DNA of 64,000 nucleotides. Origin: Paraspadella gotoi. Lineage: Eukaryota > Chaetognatha. The position numbers and the translations under genes are program-made. Within the stretch, counting starts at the first letter, position 1, and every line of letters begins with the position of its first letter. Shown piece by piece: positions 47,040-64,000 of the stretch. The stretch spans positions 15,161,921 through 15,225,920 of the forward strand of contig CM119270.1 in assembly GCA_051294375.1 (NCBI GenBank), written 5' to 3'. The notes under the pieces were generated by a model, which worked only from the letters and a program-made list of their open reading frames with translations, was not told the DNA's origin and did no database searches.

Positions 47040-48005
47040 CAATGCAAGTTTTTATTTCAAATTTTTTTTTAATTACTACTCATTGTCATTGTTATTATAA
47101 CGAGACTGACTTGGGCGTGGAAACGGGGACCAACGCAGGTGGAGTCGGCGTCGGCCGGATGGAGCCGATGCCGCTGAAGGAAGGTTTCATGAAATCAGAT
47201 TGAGGACTGAATCTAGCCGAAGATGAGAGACGGGGACACAAAATGGCAGGGGATAATCAGTTTATAAACAACATCATAAACGGTAGTTAATGAATCGTTC
47301 TTTGTGATCCACCGGTGGATAATTAGATAAAACGACTAAATTTAACCAAAAAATGGATGCACTCAGTTGGTAATATGAAATACCATTTTTTTAACGGCAT
47401 TATGGAAATAAATCAATATGTTGATTTAATTATTTTTTTCTATTTTTTTTCAATTTTAGTGTATTTGTTGCGTTAAATTCTAAGCAATCAGCACCGAAAA
47501 TCAGGATATGTATACTTGTATAGTACCTTTCCATGATGGTTCCATTGCTTCCTACCGGGTCGGCAATGTCGACCTTAAAACGCTTGCTCGGACGGTAAAT
47601 TGCCCCTTGTGAATCCATGCCTAAGAATTAAGGAGGGGAGAGAGAGAGAGAGTTTGTAGTCTATACTAATAGCATATACTATTTGTTTTAACTTTTTAGA
47701 TAATTCGCCAAATTCGTAAGTTGAGACAAAAAAGAACTGTTAAATCCGTCAGGTTTGCTTTTGCTTGAATCTTAAAAGAATCTTAAATCTTAAACGAATT
47801 GATTAAATCAAATAAATAGGAAAAGCCGCAGACTTACCGGAAAGTCTTGACGTGTAAGGCGGGCCTGGTCCAGAAGGTGTCGATCTATACGAATGTCATT
47901 GGATCTTTTATACAAAAATATTATTAATCAAAAACTATCAAAATATTTTTCTTACTTTAAATTTGACGATTTGTGAATGGTATCAGAACAAATCTGAAAG
48001 TTCAT
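40615..48005 (-). CDS. cwo: Clockwork orange (cwo) bHLH-Orange transcriptional repressor
   Basis: E-box-binding bHLH-Orange repressor related to Hairy/E(spl) and Dec proteins; in insects CWO represses CLOCK/CYCLE target genes in the circadian clock. Twenty coding exons keep one frame (716 residues; the fly protein is about 700): 48005-47956, 47884-47838, 47620-47527, 47212-47111, 46574-46520, 45333-45150, 45006-44917, 44597-44478, 44336-44272, 44188-44125, 44037-43981, 43665-43549, 42938-42840, 42667-42577, 42459-42384, 42142-41972, 41784-41503, 41287-41066, 40896-40822, 40704-40615. The bHLH is at residues 117-177 and Orange at about 190-245. The rest is disordered, except [15 protein letters not shown] near the C-terminus. 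ATG 48005 is chosen because upstream exon 48112-48090 is not coding in phase. No terminal WRPW is present, as expected for cwo rather than Hes. Exon 17 is the least certain. Confidence 0.88.
41340..41391. repeat. (AAT)n microsatellite
   Basis: About 17 AAT triplets in a cwo intron. A CT array also lies just left of exon 18 (about 41003-41054), directly beyond its donor site. Confidence 0.9.
43214..43342. repeat. 129 bp hairpin made of two head-to-head element tails
   Basis: The two arms, 43214-43272 and 43283-43342, are nearly perfect reverse complements around a 10-base centre. Each arm, read outward, goes GAGTCGAAAMATGTCCTA, a run of AATAAT, AAAATCGTTGTATT, then CAAAAATATTAAACCC. The inner part equals helix II, GAAA and GTC of the hammerhead-like motif at 30578. 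Lies in a cwo intron. Confidence 0.8.
43882..43891. other. Assembly gap (10 N)
   Basis: Ten undetermined bases inside the cwo intron between exons 11 and 12. The coding frame on both sides is unaffected. Confidence 0.99.
44478..45006 (-). CDS. cwo: cwo Orange-domain exons (7 and 8)
   Basis: Exons 45006-44917 and 44597-44478 encode the Orange domain: [20 protein letters not shown] followed by [19 protein letters not shown] and NFLAERE. The G-Y-x-E-C core is conserved with Hairy/Dec/CWO proteins, where the domain contributes to dimer and partner specificity. The two exons join through a split Glu codon. Confidence 0.85.
45150..45333 (-). CDS. cwo: cwo bHLH exon
   Basis: Encodes the whole basic helix-loop-helix: [20 protein letters not shown] (basic region and helix 1), a loop containing [10 protein letters not shown], and helix 2 ending HLKHLHNIL. 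The absence of the proline that Hairy/E(spl) proteins carry in the basic region, together with the [12 protein letters not shown] wording, is what points to clockwork orange. The exon starts in phase 0 after CCTAG and ends with a split glycine codon. A dispersed repeat begins only about 30 bp upstream of its acceptor. Confidence 0.92.
45364..45543 (+). mobile_element. Dispersed repeat (SINE-like), copy 2
   Basis: About 180 bp differing from the 30034 copy by a few substitutions and indels. It lies antisense in a cwo intron, about 30 bp from the acceptor of the bHLH exon. Confidence 0.8.
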
Positions 48006-48089
48006 TGTTTTCAGGCCTGGAAGAAAAGTTTTTAAAAGATTTTTTCCTCCTGTTAGTTTACTAAAAGTTTTTTATAGCTACAAACCTAC

Positions 48090-48112
48090 CTTAAGCCGGT
48101 CAAACGTCTACA
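48090..48112 (-). other. cwo: Possible cwo 5' untranslated exon
   Basis: A 23-base segment sits between TTTTCAG and GTAGGTT, consistent with a mini-exon. The next exon would start at 48016 (after CTTCCAG), eleven bases before the ATG at 48005. It contains stop codons in the phases available, so it would be untranslated. Confidence 0.35.
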
Positions 48113-48289
48113 CTGAAAACCAAATTAATTCGTCAGTATTCTTTTTCGATTGAAGTCAAAAACTAATTAAATATAAAAAAAACGTGTCAATTTTCAATTT
48201 AAGTTCCAAAAAACAAGCGATCAATTGATTGATTGATTAATTGATTGTCGAAGGTATCCTGATGTTTAACGACATCAAAATTTAAATGA

Positions 48290-48520
48290 CGCCCTAACCC
48301 CGTTCGGCGAAAGTAAAATTATCCTAATTTTCTTTTTTTTTTGGGGGGGGGGTTAATTTTACTTTCGCTGACCGGGGTCACGGGGGGTTTAGGATTAAGG
48401 GTGGTTTAATGTTAGGGGTAGTTAGGGTAATTAGGTAATAATTTTTTATTTTTTTTTTTAAATAAATATTTTTAAATAGTTTTTCAAAAGATGCCAAAAT
48501 CCCGGTCGTCGAAAGTAAAA
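48290..48520. repeat. Foldback of a CCGGTCGGCGAAAGTAAAATT motif
   Basis: CCCCGTTCGGCGAAAGTAAA at 48298 and its near complement TTTACTTTCGCTGACCGGGG near 48358 flank a poly-T/poly-G spacer. A third copy, CCGGTCGTCGAAAGTAAAA, lies at about 48501 in the first orientation. Between them is TTAGGG-like sequence. Confidence 0.5.
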
Positions 48521-48818
48521 TTTTGCCTTTTTTTAATTTTTTTTATCAAAAGTCGAGGAAAAACGAAATGTGATTTTTAATTTTTATTTGAAAAGTGGCC
48601 AAAGAAAATCTATAACGAAAAATATTCGGTCGTCTAGACTGTAATCGATACTTATGACCACCAAACTAGTCTCTCGTCTAAAATGGTAGCTTCGAAAAAA
48701 AAAATAAAGAAAAGAGAAAGTTTTCAATTTTTTTCCGTCTCTAGATTTTCGAGTCGAACCAAACCGAACCGGGTTGCTCCGCAAAAACAATTCTGTCTGT
48801 GTGTGTGTCTCTGGTCCA

Positions 48819-49170
48819 CACGTGATCCAGGTCGGTGGGAGAATGCGGCGCCCGACGACGCTAACCTCTCTTCAACCAACCACAATCGAGATCGGCTCTC
48901 TTCTTTTCCATCCGGCGTCGTTCTCGCCCTAAAGCGGCGTCGAAACTCGCAGTCTCAAGCGAATGTAATTAGCATAGAATAAAAGTCGTTTCTCGTGTTG
49001 CGCCAATCTCTAGACGCCGATTGGACGCAGAAAAACTCGTGCGGGAGGTTAGGTCCAATGATTTTGTCGCAAAGATTGAGAGTTAGGAGCTTAACGTCGT
49101 CGATAAGGTCGGGCGAACGGTACGAGAACTTTTACTGGTGAATGACGGCAGATGCAGCGATTTTGATTGG
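48819..49170 (-). promoter_or_regulatory. cwo: Putative cwo promoter island with canonical E-box
   Basis: A CACGTG E-box lies at 48819-48824, and CCAAT or ATTGG boxes at 49003-49007, 49020-49024, 49055-49059 and 49166-49170, in a CpG-richer island 0.8-1.2 kb upstream of the cwo start codon. CACGTG is the site bound by CLOCK/CYCLE and by CWO itself, so feedback regulation would be expected. The transcription start is not determined. A second CACGTG lies in a cwo intron at 46208-46213. Confidence 0.4.
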
Positions 49171-49441
49171 TGCTCAGAAAATGGACTCAAATCAGGTTTT
49201 TCTCAAATCGACGAAAATAAAATCGTACATTACGTAACGTAACGGGAGAGCGAAAACGCATGTGAGAAGACAGAGTTGGTGGGTGAGAGAAAAAAAAAGA
49301 GAGACGGAGAAAAAAAAGAGTGCGAGAGTTTGGAAAAGTAGGAAAACGAGACGGGAGCTTTAATTAGCGGTAACCTTGATTACTTTTAACCATTACATGC
49401 AAAATATTTACCAAATATTCAAATAGTCATTCACTGCCGGG

Positions 49442-50531
49442 TAGAGCGTAGTGAAAGTTACGTACGAAAATTCTAAATGTCAATTATGAACAACACACCA
49501 TCATTGATTATTAATTTGTAAAATAAATTATTGTTATGTTCTTCAATTTTCGCAATAGGCTATATTTATATATAGTATTATCCTTATAAAATCGAAAAAT
49601 TTTAATTGCAGATTTGAATTCCTCGTCAAAAGTTGATAAAAAAAAAAATAAATCATTTTAAAAGTTGTTTTCATTAAGTGGGTTAAATATTAAAAAAATA
49701 TATTTAATACACAAAATTTTAATTTTCAGCTTAAAATATACGTTTTTTTTTCTATTTGATCAACTTAATGAAAGAATTTTGAATAAAGAGTTATATTTCG
49801 TTATATCAACTTTTCATGACGAATCCAAATCTGCAAAAGAATCTTACAAAAAATATTTTGAAATTTTAACATTTATTGGATTAATAATATTGTTAAATTT
49901 TTATTTGTTACGAGATAGTCTCTCGGTTGTTTGATGCCCTTTTTATTATTGAATTCGTATTTTTGTTGCTTACGAAGTATCTGATTGATCAAGTATTTTA
50001 AAAGTCGCTCTCTGATTGGTTAGTCCTTATGATTGTACCTTAACCAAAGATATAAAAGAGATGTGCTTACCTAAAACTAAGAGGATAAGTTACCAATGAT
50101 TCGTGACAGTCGGTAAGCATTTAAAAAGATATTTTGTAATTTTATGGTTAAGCTTAAAGTTGACTATTTTTAATAAGTTCTTTTTTTTGTATCTTTAGAA
50201 ATAGTCTCCCTTCGACTTGCTTTGTCTCCCTTCGACTTGCTTTATGTCTCCCTTCTACTTGCTTCACGTCTCACGCTCATGTTATGTCTACTACAATAAA
50301 TATTACTAAATTTACATTCTTCGAATCTCTATAAATAAATAGCAAGTCAGAAAACACTAGCTCGCTCACGGCGTTACGGTAAAATCCTCAATAAATATGA
50401 TAAATATGGCCTACTGCATAAATTTTAAAATTTATAAATTTTTTTTATACATAAATGTTCATTAGTATAATGTTATTCGTTCCTCACTTTTAGAATTTTA
50501 CTTGAAGTTAAATTTAGAATTTTTACTACGC
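49442..50531. mobile_element. Foldback element, copy 4, split by an insertion
   Basis: The left end TAGAGCGTAGTGAAAG and right end TTTTTACTACGCTTTA match those of copy 2, as do TAGGCTATATTTATATATAG, GATTTGAATTCCTCGTCAAAAG and TGGCCTACTGC. A 500 bp insertion at 49891-50390 interrupts the right arm. Lies between cwo and dyrk2. Confidence 0.75.
49891..50390 (+). mobile_element. Solo-LTR-like insertion, 500 bp
   Basis: Absent from foldback copy 2, so an insertion. It starts TGTTAAATT and ends AATCCTCA (TG...CA), with a TATAAAAG box at 50052-50059 and AATAAA at 50295-50300, the layout of an LTR. A 22-24 bp unit (TCTCCCTTCGACTTGCTT) is repeated three times at about 50206-50270. No clear target duplication. 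Confidence 0.5.
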
Positions 50532-51054
50532 TTTACTACTGGGGTCCTTATGACATATTGACAGTTTTTTTTAAACAAAATTAAAATTGCTGTCTTATTT
50601 CATAGTAAATTTGAGAACTAACTCTTTAGATTCTATGCATTACAATTCAGAATTCGGTACAACTACAAGCTGGAAATTTACTGATCGACAAGTAGTTTTT
50701 ATCTTACTTTTTTACTTTCTTTCTCTAAAGGTCAAAAACATGACTGCATTTTTTCTGTTTAGTATGTATAAAAAAAAGAAAACTTTTATAACAATATTAC
50801 AGCAACTATATTTTTCAACATGAGAAGATTTTACAATTAGAATTCTGGTTCAATTCAATGTCAAAGGGAGAGAGAGAGCGAGAGAGAGATATGGGATAAA
50901 GATAAAAGGAATGGCGGGTTTTGTTTTTGTTTTTTGTTTTTTGTTTTTTGTTTTTGTTTTTTTTCAAGTGTGGAGGGTAAAAAAAAAATAAACGTGGCGG
51001 CGGGAGAGTTCAAATAATCATTGTAATAATTATATTAAAATAATAATGATAAAA

Positions 51055-62091
<11,037 letters not shown>

Positions 62092-62632
62092 CTCTCACTC
62101 TCTCGGTTCTTATCTCGGATCATCTGTGAAGGGACGTGAATGGGATCACAAAAAAACAGTGTCACGCAATGACTCTCCCCCCCCCCTCGCGCACAAAAAA
62201 AAAAGAAGACAGACAGCGAATCGAATTTTCATTTTTTAAAGGAAATATAAAAAAGTAAATAAAAAAAAAAGATTTGTTTATTTTGAGATTCGATTCTTCT
62301 CTTCTCTTTCTGAAGCGACGAATTTGAGCGAGGAAGAATCGAACTGAAAAATCCGCGTAAAAATCGAAAAAAGGCGTGACGCCACAAAAACAAAAAAAAT
62401 CGCTCCGAGTGTCTCTCTCTCTGTCTTTCTATCTCCGACACTCTCTCTCACTCTCTTCCTCTTCTTCTTCTTCTTTTTCTTTTTCTCTTTCGTTTTTCGC
62501 ACTCACCCTCTCTTACTTTTTTCCCCTTCATTTTAGTTTGATTTTTTTTATTTCTTTATTTTCGTGAGTTAGAATCATTAAATACGATTTGTTTTTCTTT
62601 CGAGTAGTTGTTTTATTTTCTTTTTCCGTTCC

Positions 62633-62672
<40 letters not shown>

Positions 62673-63221
62673 GGATAGAAAAAAAACAAATACAGGAACA
62701 GGAAAGAAAAAACAAGAAATCGACGCAAACGCATCGCACGCATCGACGCCATTCCATGTACGCTAGTTTTTATTTATTAGTGCGCGAAAAAACTGCCGGG
62801 GGGGGGGGCAACGATAACGATGACTGAGCAGACGATTTTACTGACGATTCTTCTGGTTTGGGTCGCAGTCTTTGGGTCGGAAGGTCTCCGGTTCAGAACC
62901 CGGTTCGTGATATTTTTGGTCCTTGGACCTCGTATTTCGATAGTGATTGATTGTAAAAGCGGAGCAACAAAGTTTTCGTCAACATTTTGTTACACTTGAT
63001 TTTACCGTTGGAACGGCAACAACAACAACAATAACAATCTCAGAACAAGAAACAGTGTCTCCCAGTTTTAAATCCGGTTTTCGCCCTCAGAAAATTCTCT
63101 CTCTGTCACTGACTCTCTCTCACTCTGACTCTCTCCCGACATATGTAGAACGTGTTTTTCTCGTCTGCCTGGGATAAGTTGCTTTCTGTCTCAATCTTAA
63201 TATCTGCTTTGTCTCTGTCTG

Positions 63222-63318
<97 letters not shown>

Positions 63319-63321
63319 TAG
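62092..63321. other. dyrk2 5' flank
   Basis: No exon is seen. CT arrays lie at about 62633-62670 and 63236-63313; the latter forms the polypyrimidine tract of the + strand exon at 63322. A GC-richer stretch at about 62860-62930 has a near B-box (GGTTCAGAACC). The dyrk2 transcription start probably lies within this interval, but no core element is clear. Confidence 0.4.
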
Positions 63322-63581
63322 GAGATCAAGGATCGTGAGCGCGTGAGGGGCAAGGCTTTTCAACTCTCGTCGTCATCCTTTACGCCGGAAGAGGTCGGCG
63401 CGTCGAGGAGCCCCGATGGCGCTGCGGGAGGCGCGATGAGGACGCCGCCTTCGGCCTCTTCGGCGCCCGAGGACGAGTCGGCGTCCGACGCGATTCAAAA
63501 AAGGTCGTTGACTCAGATCGATCGGATCGGAAAGAGCGGAGAAAAAAGGTAAGTACTTCGGTCGCGCAGCGGGTGAGAAAG

Positions 63582-63631
<50 letters not shown>

Positions 63632-63801
63632 CCGAGAGGAGAGACGAGAGAGAGAAGAAGACAGACGCTGAGAGCAGAGAGGAGAGACCAGACAGAGAGC
63701 GCTCAAGTTTCCGGGACGACGGTTGCGACGATGACGGCGACGAAATCAACGTTACGCCGACGATGACGTCTGGATCGGAGAAGTGGCGCTGGAACACGTG
63801 A
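63322..63801 (+). CDS. Unrecognised gene, exon(s) at the right edge
   Basis: Exon 63322-63548 is open throughout, sits between CACCCGTAG and AAAAAG|GTAAGT, and has coding character: EIKDRERVRGKAFQLSSSSF, then acidic Ser/Ala-rich sequence, then RSLTQIDRIGKSGEKR. It leaves two bases over. Joining to an acceptor ACCAGACAG near 63695 keeps phase and continues through DDGDEINVTPTMTSGSEKW to a TGA at 63799-63801, but that acceptor lacks a pyrimidine tract (it follows GA repeats). So the second exon is tentative and the gene may continue past the window. It would be transcribed away from dyrk2. I do not recognise the product. Confidence 0.4.
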
Positions 63802-64000
63802 CGCCGACGACGCCGACGACGCCGCCAGCGCCGACGACGACGACGAAGACGACGAATCGTGCATCCTGTTTTGAGAATTTTCGTTTTATTTTTTTTCTTT
63901 TGTTTTTTTTTTTCTGTTTTCTCTTTTTTATGTTTTATATTGTTTCCTCTTTCTTATTTCGAGAGTAAGTCACGTTTCTCGACTTTGTTTCGCGTCTTCC

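Overview
The window is nuclear DNA from a bilaterian invertebrate. It has intron-rich genes with GT-AG junctions, AT-rich introns against GC-richer exons, very many microsatellites, several transposon relics, and two assembly gaps (3394-3711 and 43882-43891). The gene set (an Atrophin/RERE corepressor, a clockwork-orange type bHLH-Orange repressor, a DYRK2 kinase, a probable CatSper-associated TMEM249) fits a non-vertebrate animal. Clockwork orange argues for an invertebrate. A CatSper auxiliary protein argues against insects and nematodes, which are thought to have lost CatSper. I cannot name the phylum.

Layout. 1-12.4 kb: no convincing gene; minisatellites, long purine/pyrimidine-asymmetric blocks, TTTA/TTTC/GAT/GACC/GAC microsatellites. 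12.4-13.7 kb (+): two-exon TMEM249-like gene. 15.4-15.7 kb (+): 73-residue cysteine-rich knottin-like peptide. 16.3-38.6 kb (-): Atrophin/RERE homologue, which I could assemble as 35 exons with one unbroken frame (about 2438 residues: ELM2, SANT, split GATA-type finger, long Ala/Ser/Pro region, Atrophin C-terminus). 40.6-48.1 kb (-): cwo homologue in 20 coding exons (716 residues). 51.1-62.1 kb (-): dyrk2 in 11 coding exons (694 residues), with a second, intronless 527-codon proline-rich ORF nested in its second intron on the same strand. 63.3 kb to the right edge (+): one or two exons of an unrecognised gene, probably divergent from dyrk2.

rere, cwo and dyrk2 lie head to tail on the minus strand; I see no operon-like link. 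Their introns carry the mobile DNA: a hAT-type element whose target duplication contains a rere splice donor, two TA-flanked palindromic elements, four copies of a long-hairpin (foldback) family, one of them split by a 500 bp solo-LTR-like insertion, three copies of a ~180 bp dispersed repeat, and three related sequence tails with degenerate hammerhead-ribozyme-like motifs of the kind known from Penelope-like elements and retrozymes.

Exon boundaries were worked out by hand from splice signals, phase continuity and recalled family similarity. No alignment or search was run.
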